Positions 24,725 to 36,500 of a stretch of 64,000 nt of DNA are shown piece after piece (the first letter of the stretch is position 1; every line of letters starts with the position of its first letter). The notes under the pieces are model-generated. The model made no database searches and had not been told where the DNA came from. It saw nothing but the letters and a program-made list of their open reading frames with translations. The position numbers were made by a program, and so were the translations under genes. The DNA is from Takakia lepidozioides (Eukaryota; Streptophyta; Takakiopsida; Takakiales; Takakiaceae): positions 46,562,001 to 46,626,000 of the forward strand of contig CM060733.1 of assembly GCA_030704615.1 (NCBI GenBank). Reading direction: 5' to 3'.

Positions 24725-25192
24725 CTTCATTCCAGTCGTGAAGCACAATACGTGCAATTGCAACAGTGTCACCCACTCCCCCTTTTTGAGCTTCACGCAC
24801 CATAGCCAAATTTTGCAAGAAGTCATCAACATTGTTGAACTTGGCAACCTTGTAAATTGACACACAGCTACAATATCTGCTTCACTATCAAAAAATAAAT
24901 AATCAACTTGTGGTCAAATTAGAATTGATGGATGTATTTTCATCCCCCATTGCTGGAAATTCTAATATTGGTGACCATTTCTATCTCTATGTAAGGTCCA
25001 GGCTTACACACCTGGGGTGACAGGATCAGCAAGCTTCTCTATCTTGGTACAGTTTCGCAGTGTTGCAGATGCCTCATTGTCACCTGCTGATGCAAACACA
25101 ATACCAGGGGAGTCCAGCAGCTTCACATGCTTGTCCAGGTGGATCTCTTGCATGGCCTTGGTCACACCCGGGGTTGCACCCACATTTGCCAC
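24725..25192 (-). pseudogene. NSN1: Inverted nucleostemin exons (switch/G3 and C-terminal GTPase part)
   Basis: Minus exon 25192-25012 encodes VANVGATPGVTKAMQEIHLD, then the G3-type motif LLDSPGIVF and LRNCTKIEKLADPVTP. A second exon, about 24886-24725, encodes FNNVDDFLQNLAMVREAQKG and ARIVLHDWNEG, ending at a GT donor in phase 1. That phase fits the GGA codon opening the plus-strand exon at 38876. Flipping 24162-25192 joins CAG at 24161 to GTG at 25192 in frame with no missing residue. A short exon between these two (corresponding to the LCPKDML region of plant homologues) was not found. Confidence 0.8.
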
Positions 25193-25197
25193 TCGTC

Positions 25198-26616
25198 AAA
25201 AATTTAGCTCCTATCAACATCAACACTCCTCAGGGTGATCCCTGGGAATTGGTTACTTATGCCAAATCTAGGGCTTCATGTGTAGTTTTTGGGGTGAATC
25301 CCAGGATGGACGATGTGTCCTTTAAAACTACATGCTCTAGCTTAGGCTTGGATTTCATGGCTAATGGTACCATCTCGAGACTTGATAATAGAGGTACATT
25401 GAAGGTTGCAATGACCAAAAGTGCTTCTAATAGAGTCCCGCATCAATTCAATCGCAAAGAAGTTCGTCCCTTGACTGGCTGGAGAGCGGTCTTAGACATT
25501 GGTGATTCAATGGGGCACTCTAGGAAGACAACCAAGGGCAACGACTTCAACTTGAGAGTTTCTAATCGGTTTGATGCTCTGGATGAGGTTGAATCCAAAC
25601 AGCCAGAAGGACAAGATGCCCCTAAATGTACGGAACCTGAACGTCCTGAATCTGAAGGATTTGGTACTCTGAATGGTTTACCAATCCTCAAGGTTTACAC
25701 AAGACGAACAAATTCTATACACGGGGTAATTGTCCCCAAGCCGTCAGATGGACAATCTGTCCCTAAGTGTGCAGAGCCTGAACGTCGTGTAACTGAAGGA
25801 TTTGGTACTCTAAATGGTTTACCAATCCTCAAAGTCTACACAAGACGAGCAAAATCTATACACGGGGTAATTGTCCCCAAGCAGTCTGACGGACAATCTG
25901 CCCCTATGTGTGCGGAGCCTGTGCGTCGTGTAACTGAAAGAGTTGGTACCCTGAATGGTTTACCAATTCTCAAAGTTTACACAAGACGAGCAAAATCTAC
26001 ACATGGGGTAAATGTCCCCCCTTTGCAGAACGGTTGGCCATCCAGGAGCAATCACAAGCTACCTAGACGACAAACAATTCACATGCAAAGGGCTGGCTTG
26101 CTGCTGGCCACTTTCAACTTCTCAGGGTTGACCATCCAAAGGAAACAACTCGAAGTGGGACAAGTTCTTCGGACTAATGATATTCATATTTGTGCTGGGC
26201 AAGAAACATGGGAAACGTCGGATAAACTGGTTGGAGATGTCAATGGTTATAAATGGGCAGGTAAGATGTGTACTCTCAAGGCAGCCTCTGCCAAACGCGG
26301 TCAAAAAGGGGTTGGATTCTTTGTCCGTGATTTCTTGTCTGACAATTGTGAAATTATCAACAAGGGTTTGAGGTACGAGCATAGTATCTGGCTAAAACTG
26401 AATTTGAAGGGCGGCATGAGTACAAAGGACCTCTTTGTTGGTTGTGTTTACATGCCCACAGAGGGGACCCTTAGTGCTGACACAGACAAGGCCTTCGACG
26501 ATGTAAAGCTGGACTGTGCTTCGTTCCTTGCCAAAGGTCAGGTGGTACTATTGGGGGACTTCAATGCCCGGGTGGGCAAAGGGATCCATCAGGACGATAT
26601 CATTGGACCTTTTTGG
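25198..26616 (+). pseudogene. LINE-B ORF: basic N-terminal region, threefold repeat, APE endonuclease
   Basis: An open frame of about 470 codons in LINE-B. It has a basic/polar N-terminal part, then three copies of a ~54-residue repeat with the core GFGTLNGLPILKVYTRR (25650-26015), then an APE-type endonuclease: LLATFNFSGL, the GQETWE active-site Glu block, VGFFVRDF, YMPTEG and LGDFNARVG. It breaks off after QDDIIG near 26610, where the SDH end of the endonuclease should continue, and a large deletion then removes the RT N-terminus. The frame also extends upstream into antisense nucleostemin sequence (25060-25192), which is chance. Confidence 0.7.
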
Positions 26617-26769
26617 TGAGGACAAGCTGAATTCTAATGGTAGACGGTTAATTAACTGTCTAGAAGAGCTTCAGCTTTTGACCTTGAATAACATGACAAG
26701 AGGTGACCAAGTGCAGTGGACTCGTGAGAAATCCCAAACTGGGGAACGTTCCATTGTGGTCTATATTCA

Positions 26770-27567
26770 CTCTAAGCCAGATTATCCAGGGAAGGAAAAA
26801 AGAAGGGAAACCCACTTATGTTTTTTTCCTGGATGTCAAAAAGGCTTATGACACAGCGTGGAGAGATGGCCTATGGTTCCGCCTCTGGTCTTGTGGGATC
26901 AAGGGAAAGATGTGGAGAGTTGTCCACAACTTGTATGCTCACACCAAAAGCTGTGTCACTGTTAACGGACAGAAGTCCAACTTCTTTGACATAAACCAAG
27001 GTGTAGCTCAAGGATGTACTCTCTCCCCTCTGCTCTTCAATGTTTTCATCAATCGACTCCTCGAGGATGTGGAAAGTGAGGGATTTGGGTTAAGGGTGGG
27101 TGATACCACCATACCAGCCCTTATGTTTGCGGATGACTTCGCAGGCATAGGGGAGACTCCAACCGATCTCCAGGAGTTGATCGATTGCCCGAAGAGATAC
27201 TTTGATCTTTGGGGGCTAGAGGCTAATGTCAGCAAATGTGCAGTGGTAGCTTTCAACGACAGAGGAGAGGGAGGAAGTGATCTTAAGTGGCAGTGGGGTA
27301 GCCAAGAGATCCCGGTCCTCCCTTCCTACACTTACCTGGGCGTTGAGTTTTCCTCCAATTGTAATTGGGATGCACATATCCGGAAAGTTGTTCAAACTGG
27401 CAAGGGCAAAGCTCTGGGGCTCACTAAATTTTTCCACTGCAGAGGGGTCAACTCTGAGGTTAAGAAAACCATGCTTTGTCACGTTATTAGACCTGCCTTG
27501 GAGTACGGATCTGCTATATGGGTTGATAACTCCAACCAGGCTAAGTCTCTAGAATCCATTCAAGTGG
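26770..27567 (+). pseudogene. LINE-B reverse transcriptase, 5' part deleted, 3' part displaced by element A
   Basis: This reads YVFFLDVKKAYDTAWRDGLW (RT catalytic block with DVKKAYD), NQGVAQGCTLSPLLFNVFIN and LMFADDFAG (FADD variant of the YADD box), then the thumb LGVEFSSNCNWDAHI. The RT fingers between the endonuclease and DVKKAYD are missing. The frame is cut at SIQV by element A and resumes at 37711. Confidence 0.8.
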
Positions 27568-27785
27568 CAGGGATGCCTCGGCGTGAGCCTGGTCACGTGA
27601 GCGCGTGAGCGCAACTGCGCTCACGTCACGTCACCTTGCGCAAATGCCACGTCACGGGGCTCACTCCACGTCATCACACGTGAAGGCCGCGTCACCACGC
27701 GCCCAGAAAGAAGTGGAGTGTATTCCCGCGGATTGGCACCCTTTACCGCGGAACAAGTTGGACGACATAATAAAAGGCATTGAAT

Positions 27786-28130
27786 AAAGGATGGATGAAT
27801 GTACAATTGGATGATAAACATATGGATGAGTGTCAAAAATGAATGTAGATGGATGAATGAGGGATGGATAAGAGTAAAATGGATGAATGTATAATGGATG
27901 TTGAGCAATGACAAAAATTCATGACAGGAAGATGCATGACCAAATCTTTTGACGAATGCACAACGTATATGAAATGAGTGTGGAAGGTTTGTGGGGTGGA
28001 TTAAAGAGTACAGAGGATGAATGTATAATGGATGTTGTACAAAGGAAAAAATTCATGAATGGAGCACGCATGAATACAGTGTAGATGAATGCACAATGGA
28101 TATGAGAAGAGTCAGGGAGGTTTGTGAGAT
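27786..28130 (+). repeat. GGATGAATG-rich low-complexity cluster at the companion-gene end of element A
   Basis: Many copies of GGATGAATG, TATAATGGATG and similar words form an irregular minisatellite. Comparable clusters lie at the companion-gene end of elements B (55340-55420) and C (48560-48660). Confidence 0.75.
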
Positions 28131-28264
28131 GGATTCATACATATTGCAATTTGAATGAAAGTTGATTCTGTGATTATTATTTGTTCTAAAGGAACAACTA
28201 CGGTGGAGGAAGGGGATTCAACGTTTTCCAGATAATATGAAAATGAATATTAAAATAATACAGT

Positions 28265-31200
28265 TCAGTCTGACTCAGAGTCAGTACAATGTATCCCCGC
28301 TTCCTCTGCATCTAAGTCTAAGTATTTTAGAACACCGGATCCACGCTGGATACACCTAGGGCTGGCCACTAAAAAGTCAGGGGATAGGGACTCGGCCGCG
28401 TGAAGTGCCATTGCTTCGGCATAAACAGGAAGCAGAAAATTGGAAAGGGGGCTGTCGAAAACAGACTCACCAGAAATGACTGTATCTCCTGAAGATCCAC
28501 CGCTACCTTTCCTGAAAGACAGCCTGAAAAAGTTATTACTGCAACTTTGATGTTATCGAGAAATTGAGTATGACTCCCAAAGAGGGTTTAGCACTTATTC
28601 ACATGAAAAGTCGTTGTCGACCTGCTTATCTTCGGGATCGTCATCATTTCGAATTTGAATCCGATCAGTCTGTGTGCCTGAAGTGGAGCCAGACAAAAGG
28701 GGGAGGAGCACTGTGTTGTAGAGGTCAGAATCACCCTCCATGCCAAAAAGGCTTCTTCCGCCTGCCTTGCATGCATGGTAAGTTGCTCCTGCACCAGATA
28801 GGAGAACATGAACAGTTTGTAGGGGGGGATTTAAGCAGATGAAACTGTTGAAAGAAAACCAATTCGGAAGGGAAAAAACGAACCTGTGGACACAGAAAGA
28901 TCGACCACCCGTGCAGAGCGGTGGCTGCATGACTCCAGCAGTATTTGCATGAACGCTGGGGACTTTTCCTTTGCACCTCTCCAGGGAGTGCCATCTGGTC
29001 TCTTCAGAGTCTGACTGGACTGCATGAAGTTGTACAAAATGTCATCGACATGGGGCTCATAGGGGGGGTTGACGAAACAACCCTGGTCAGAAATCTCAAA
29101 GCTGCGGATGGAGGATGGTGTCTTTGAGGTGCGAATCCTCCGCAGGCAGATCGCCTCGAACATCCTCGTCTGCCAAAGATAGCAGGTTAGTGTGGTAAAC
29201 ACAATCTATAGTGGAAGTGTGTACATCGGCTATTCAGAACTCAGACACAAAAAAATCATGAATCGGTGATGATCGGTGTCGATCATAACACATTCTACTA
29301 GAGTGGAGCTGCAGAGAAAATTGAAACTCATGATCAAAGCACAAGCAGAAGGGAGACGGCATACCAACTGACCAGGGAAACCCCCTTTCACAAGGTAGAG
29401 GCTGTTCACACAATTCCATGTGCGCAAAACTTCAAACCCTGAAGACTTGAGGTATGATGCCAATGCCCGACGACTATCATTGTCACATGACTGAAAAAGC
29501 AGAAGTGTCCCTGCATCAGAGAGGAAGTTGTTACAGAACCCGAACACCCAACTCCAGTAGTTGTCCTCGAATTTGTTCTAGCCTGGCGTCTTGCCCTTTG
29601 GAAGAACTTCTGGCACAGCCTAGCCATCCGAGATGTCGAGAATGACAATGTCGGCCACAAAAGTTTTCTGCACACCGCACACGAAGGTGGGACCTGTGCT
29701 CACCTGCAACAGACATGTTTTTTATAAGAACGATGGCAAGATTGTTTTCAAAGAACGAGACTGAAATACTGCCAACGAAACTTTCAGAGAAAAAGGAAAG
29801 AAACTGGAATTCTCACCAGATTGAGGAATAAGATTATATTGTCCCAGGTAGGGGATGGCACCCCAGTGTATCCTCAATTGCACCCTTAGATCCTAACCAG
29901 GTGAATTCATATACTCGCTTAAGAATGACTCAGACAAAGAAGTGAATGTCGTCAACGACATTCAATCTGGATCTAAGATTGCAATCCATATGAAGCCACA
30001 TTTTTTCCCAAAAAAAACATTAGAGTTTCAAGTATGACATTGCACCTGTACACAACTCGCATCATGGCCCACTCTCCTCCAACCTGACTGTCAAAGTCGT
30101 TGGACCGTAAAATGTTACCATCTTTGGAGAACTCCCGGAAAAAACAGTATCTCCAGGTGAGACCTCTCCACTTCCTTATGTATGCCTCCAATGACATTTG
30201 GGGGGGGGAACAATCGAAATGTTCAGGTCCTTCAAAGTCTGATCCAGCACAATGACGGCGCGCTTTTCGAGCTGCAAATAGTTTATTTGTCAGAATTGCA
30301 AATAAGATACTCATCACATACTTGAAGAGAAGAAAACAACATGTTTGAATACACACCTGACTCCAAAATGTAGCCTTGTGGAGCCAATTATCAAACACCA
30401 AATCACTGATTCCTTCCACCTTTGTGCCAGGCTGTATGGTGCTCTTTGGGAACTGATTCAAGTCCTTTACTGTTTGATCTGAGTTCCATATCTCCAGCCA
30501 CCTTATTTTTGTTTGTGGGTCGACCATCGATATGGCCAGCCGGTGCAATTTCTCCTGCTGCATCTCCGGATGCACATGCTTGTCATAGTGTGTTTTGATC
30601 TGCTGAAGGAACTCAGGACCAAGTCCAGGATCTACTATTCTAAGCTGCTTTCCGAGGGCGGACATCAATTTGGTTCTTCGCATTTCAAACTCCTTATTTA
30701 TTGCAGCTTCCACACCTTTTGATGTCCTTAGTTCTTCTGGTGTAGTGCGGTAATATTCGGATTTTCCCTTCTCAGCTGCCTCTGCCAATTCTTGCTGCAT
30801 TGATTCAAGTAGTGATTAGCTCCGATGGGACTACAAACATGTATTCGAAAAGTAAACAGAGTACAGACTCGGGCTTACCGCATACATGTACTCCAGAAAC
30901 GCCTCTCGTGTCAAAGAATACCAAGTGCCTGCAGCTCTTCCTGTTTCGCACTTCTTGATGATATTGGGTGGTAGTACTGTCCGAAAATCATCCAGCTTCA
31001 TCAGACCAATCCTCTGAATTCGGAATAGTGTGTGAACCAAGCTTGTTGTCACATGCGATTTCTCTGTCGATCTGCAAAAACATTGGAAACATTGCATTCC
31101 TTAACACTGTTTTTTGAGGATTAATAAGACACTACAGAGGGAATGAAATCTCCTGGATGACTTACTTGTTCACGTCGTGCATAGCTGTAAGAAGCCTAGC

Positions 31201-32705
31201 GATGTCGTTTCCAGGATCCAAAACCATTGCCTCCACAGCAGCATGCTTGTCTTTGTCTTTCGCATGGTGTTTCTGAATGTATCTCATCCATGCCAGCAAT
31301 CGGTGGTTGCCGTCCCAGACGTAGAACATGTGGTTGCAGAATTGCTGGGTGTTCTTTCCCATCATGAGGCCCAGCTCGAACTCCTCATTGGCATCTTTCC
31401 AGCACTCATCCCAGTTATCACTGATCTCTGGAGATACTAATGTGCTTTTCCCATTTATATCCGTCAGTGACACATAAAAAACTTGTGCACCAAGTCTATA
31501 TCCATGCACAAAATTACTCTTCAATTTTGTTATGTCATGGGAAAGAGGTGGACGCACAACAGGCATTGATATCATCCGGCACAGAGGTATGTCCAGATGC
31601 CCTCCAGATACAAGCATGTCCCTTATAACCTCCTGAGAGTTTACCTTCTGGAATGACATGAGTTCTTTCACCTTGTCAAGGTAGTGCACTTCAGATTCAT
31701 CTGCTTCATCTGTATTCTCTGAGCTTTTTGCGGACTCGTCCCCATCTCCAGATCCTTTCCCCTCTGATCCTGTAGGCTTCGACCTCACAGTTTTCTGCAC
31801 GATGCCATTCAGTTCTGACTGAGTGATTTGCAAATAGTGAATGGTGGTAACGACCATCACTCTGTCTCAAGGAAACTCACCATGACTGGTGTGAAAGAAT
31901 TCAGCACAATCTACACAAGCAAAGCTGATACTGCCGTATTCAAAACAAAAGCGAGAGCGATAGCGAACGGCGTTAACGACAATCACAAAAGATATCGACC
32001 TGCCGGATTGGTGTTGTGTAATGACATATATGTGCAACTGATTGGCGGCAACGACATTCAGTGTAGTTTAGGGCGGACAGTAAGTGCAGACTCTCTCTTC
32101 AAACACATAGGAACATAAATCTCATGAGGAGAATCGAATGGCGTTAACGACGCTCGCAATTCAGTAGTTGCTGCTAAAGAAGGGAAGAGGAAGGACTCCT
32201 TGAAAGGCAATCAGACAGACTGTATGATCTGAACACCAGTGAATGACTGTACCGATAGTCACCAACTCATTGTGCGGTAAACCCTTCGCAGAGGAGTAGA
32301 AAGCAAATCACCTTTGTGATGGTCGGTAGCGACAATCCCTGTCTGGGACATTCCACTCAATCTCTACGCATATCTTCAACAATGAAATGTAAGTTAGATA
32401 AAACTTACTGGCACCTTCTTAGGATTTGAAATTTGATCCCCTTCTGCAGCTTTCCTCTTCCCTCTCACATCTGCTGGAATTTCTGTCTGCGCTAGGGTTT
32501 CTGGACCTTCTCCCGGTTCGGCGTTCCGCGTGCTTCCACCTCCTTCAGTGTCCCTGCGAATCATCCCTGCCTCCACAGGCTGGCGCACTCTTATCGCCGA
32601 CTGTGTCACAGCCGCTGCCTCAGTCTCCGTCTGCTCTTGTGAATCAGTCTCCGCGTTCACCTGCTGCCTTGGCCCTGTGTTCTCCAACAAACGACGCCTC
32701 GTCAT
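28265..32705 (-). pseudogene. Companion protein of element A: ParB-like nuclease domain plus beta-class DNA methyltransferase-like domain
   Basis: Exons with consistent phases: 32705-32409 (MTRRRLLEN, basic/acidic leader), 31818-31166, 31071-30879, 30794-30357, then 30282 onward. Exon 2 has a ParB-like domain: IPLCRMISMPVVRP, LKSNFVHGY and the signature VWDGNHRLLAWM. The middle exons (WLEIWNSD, WLHKATFWSQ, CFFREFSKDG) are of unknown function. The C-terminal part matches permuted N6/N4 DNA methyltransferases: ADIVILDISDG at the motif IV position, LSDAGTLLLFQS, then AKEKSPAF and motif I VVDLSVSTG, then GRSLFGMEGD. The last exon ends at 28265. Damage: a run of nine C on the coding strand at 30208-30200 breaks frame, two in-frame TAG codons lie at 29622-29620 and 29580-29578, and motif IV is DISD instead of DPPY. 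Inferred role: DNA binding or modification for the transposon. Confidence 0.65.
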
Positions 32706-33559
32706 TTTCTCTCTTGCTCTGCGTCTCTCTCTAATGGAAGTAAAATAAAGAGACTTTCTTCTCTTTCGTATTCTAGAAGGAACCCTCTCCAGCTTGACTA
32801 CCACTCTCCCTCTAAGCGCGAAAAGTAGAAAAACGCAGTGACTCCCGATTTCTTGCGGAATTGCCTGCGTTCTTGCGTGTCTCAAGAAGCATCGGATTCC
32901 CTCTCGCGTGACCGTTACACATAGTCGTTCCCTTATTAGTGCACATGCCTGCAATTGGTGTACAGCTGTTCGTATTCAGTTATGGATGTCTGACGTGTGT
33001 CGCCCAAAAAAAACGGCGTGTTCTTTATTAGAACGGTTTCAATATTTAAAAATAACAGCGAATCCCAGAAATTTTGGCGCAGTCTTACACAAATAAATGT
33101 AAATGAACGAGAGTTTGATGACAAATCTTGGAATATCATACACGGTCATCATTGTTAGCCAAACCCCACATTCGTTTCAAATTTGGAACTTTCCAGGTGC
33201 GCATGATCATTGGTTGTAGTATATAGATACATTTACTTAATCTGCAATCCCATTCTCAGATCCTGTGGCATGCTTCCAGGAAGTCGGCTTTGTTTTTGGG
33301 TTTATTGATGAGGTTCTGGTTAACGGTTTTACAGCTGCCGACACTGCACCTAAGGATACTCTGACCACTGGGCCCACAAGAAAAGTAATTAAAATGGACG
33401 GCTGCATATCTGGAAAGAATAACATAATATGCACAGTAGTTATCTGAGCTTCCTCCGCCATATTCTCTGCTCATTCTTCAACTGTGTTCTGGAGACATCA
33501 GTAAACCGATTTACACTAGATCTGTGATAGCAAGGTACAAACGTACGCGAGGAAGGAAG
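32706..33559. promoter_or_regulatory. Divergent spacer between the two element-A genes
   Basis: An ~850-bp spacer separates the divergent start codons (32705 minus, 33560 plus), so it must hold the promoters for both. It has an AT-rich stretch (TATTTAAAAATAA near 33043) but no definite TATA pair. A 74-codon minus frame (33461-33237) has no counterpart in element B and is not called a gene. Confidence 0.45.
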
Positions 33560-36500
33560 ATGGCTTCCTCTGAAGCGGAGTTCTTCTCTGACGACAAACC
33601 AGTGCCGTTCTCCCAGGAAGTCCTTGACAATGGATTTGCAATTGTTCTGGAACATGTCTTGGCTACCCGTTTTCAGCTGCAGAATGGCTCCATCTTTTTG
33701 GAGAAAGAGGTGTACGATCTTAAAGGGAAGTTGTTGAAATATTCTTTCCAAAACCGTGATGAGACGGCTCATATCAGCCAGTGGAGAGTGCGTCCTGGTC
33801 GATACAGAGTACTTGGAGAGCCTCGGCGAAAGTCCCTTGGGTCATATGTGACGCCCGAGACTGCTGCTTCGGTCGTTGAAGACAAGAGGGAGGTGGTGGT
33901 GAAAAAAGAACAGACGTCCTCCACTCCAATCGTTGAGCTTTCGGATTCTTCCGATGATGACATAAGTGAAATTCCAAATCCAGTCCTTCCTACTGTGGTT
34001 GCAGAAGCTGATGAAGAAGAGATTTGTAGTGTCATTCCGAAATTGCGGGCGATGGGAGGAATGGCTGGATTCAAAAGTGAGTTGCGGGGAATTGATTGGG
34101 AATCTTTGAAGCAGGTGCCTGTGAAGTTCTTGCCGGAAACTTTTGATGGCGATATCCTATTCGAGCTGCCTCCTCCTCCGCGAGTTGGAGGTGTAACAAT
34201 CATGATGCATGGAATGGACAAGAAACACGACGGGCACCCGTGGTGCAGAACAAAAACATCCAATATTCAGAATGATGACAAGCTTGTTTTCAGGAGAACA
34301 GTTTGCAATGGACACCTTAGGTGTGATAATTTGAATTGCAGACACTTTCTTCAGTCTGGGGTTCATAATCAAAGCAAATGGGAGGGTCTGGCGGAAAATC
34401 CATTTCAGCCTGGGACTGCCCCTCCACCGGCAAACACTTTCGTCTGCAAATTCTGCAAACTTGTGCCATCCTGTTTGGCGCTCTGCGGAGCAAGAATGTA
34501 CTATGTTGTCCACCGTTTGAATACAATGACGAGAGCTTGTGTGCATTTTGGATTCCATAACCATCCTGTCTCGAAGGGGGATTACAGGGAGAGTGTTGAG
34601 ACAGTATCGAGGTTGATCAAACAAGAGTTCGGGAGAAACCCATCCGCAACAACATCTGCAATTGCTCTTGGCGCAAGCAAGTCTTTCTTGGAAACCCATA
34701 TTTTGAGTGAAGGAGATTCTGTGGGGACTAAACTTGACGGTGCATCATTGGACCTGGTCATGGATCATTTCTCCACTTTAAGTTCACCTAACATTCGGCT
34801 TCAGATCAATGCATTGAGAATGGGCTCTGGGATCAGAGGCTACATAGACAATATTTTGGAATTGAAACGAGTGAGCAAGTACGATTACATCCAAGACAAT
34901 GTATTCCCAGGTCAAGGTGCCATCAAAGTTTTTCTTTTCAAAATGTCGACTGTTGGGGAGGGCAGTGGGGTTAGCCTCGTGAAGCGGATGCAGAAGACTG
35001 GGGACTTGCAGAACTGTTTTCTTATGTTTGATCATGTGAAACGAGTGAAGGATTGGACGACAATGGCTTGTCATGTCTACGATCCAATGTACCAACGAGT
35101 TATGACAATTGCAGTTTGTGACATGCAATCCGAGGATACGGAATCCCAGAAGCTCATGTGGAATTCCCTGATACGTGTCATGGGCTGCCATGGGCTGCCA
35201 TCTCCAAATTTCGCAGGTTTCATGGCAGACAGTGCTCAAGCAAATTTCAATGCTGTTCGTATTGTCTTCGGATCGGGCGACCCAAAAGTGCCAGGAAGAG
35301 AGCGTACATGTCTATTCCATTGGACACAATCTCTGGAAAAACATACAAAGTCGGACATCAAACCAGAGATGCAGACTCAGCACCGTAAATTGTGCAAAGA
35401 GTACAAAGATGCTAGAACAATGAAGGAGGCGGACACTTTGTTCCAGACAATTCGTGCATGGTGGTTCTCTTCTGGAGCTGCATCACTTGAGAGTATGAGA
35501 GCATTGGAAGATTGGCTGGCGTTTTGGCACTTCCGGTATAGACAGTGGGGAGCAGCCATGACAATGGTACGAGGCTTCTATTTCATGCTTTATTCATACA
35601 TTTGCTTTCCATATTTTTGACTCATTGCTTTCTTTATGTTGTTTCCTGTGCACTGTTCTGAAGTGTGGTTATCCTCTTTGCAGAACATGTCCATTGAGGA
35701 AATGGCGGACATGCCATCTTGCAATTTGGCAGAAACTGTGCACAACGCATGGTTGCAGCAGTCTGGGAAACGAGGTCGGGATTTGTATGTGGCAACAACA
35801 GATGATTTGATACGTGCCTTGCAACAACAAACCCGATACCGTGATTTCTTACGAGGTGGGGTTGGTGGCAAGGGTCCGGACAAATGGGAGTTGATGTTGC
35901 GTGCTGCAAACAGATCTGGGGATCCAATCAAGATAGCACGGGCGGTGAGCATGTATGCCCAGGGAACGCCACTTGTTTCTAGAGTTCCACATCTTGAAGG
36001 GGAGGAGAGATTCGGCTCCTGTAAGAGGAAATTGAATACTCCACCTGGTTCGGATTCAGATTCCCACAGGGCAGACCGTGATAACTTCTCGAAGCCTCGT
36101 GTTCCCCTGCATGACAACTCCATGTCCGGAACCTCCATTGTGGAGGAACCTCCAACACGACGGCAAGCTCCAGCATCAAACAGTGCCACTGAAATGGTGC
36201 AGGAGAGAAACAACCCCCTTGATGTGCTTGAGTCCGCATGCCCCGACCACGTTTGGCACATAGAACGCACAAGTGTAGGGTCTCGTGTGAAATGTACAGC
36301 GATCAGGGCAACTAATTTCGAGAAGTGCACTTCATCTATATCCAGAGGTGGTGCCCGAGCTCCTGCTCCGACTTTCACGGGCTTGATGCGTCCATACGGT
36401 CAACCAGAAGCCAAGAACCACAAGTTATGGTTCTGTGCAGATGATTGTGCCAGATGTGTGCATGGAACTGTGCGTCCTTCCGTAGTGATGAAGCCAACTC

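Noticed and set aside
25060-25192. Coding start of the LINE-B frame inside this segment
   Set aside because: This stretch is antisense nucleostemin exon; the open frame across the junction is accidental.
33237-33461. 74-codon minus frame in the divergent spacer of element A
   Set aside because: No counterpart in element B and no recognisable motif; possibly leader or chance.
33524-33559. Upstream ATG at 33524 as transposase start
   Set aside because: Element B shares only the sequence from MASSEAEF onward; the upstream residues are not conserved.
33769-34263. Long minus-strand frames opposite the element-A transposase (also 34157-34699 and 34784-35239)
   Set aside because: They mirror a clearly coding plus-strand exon and show no domain features.
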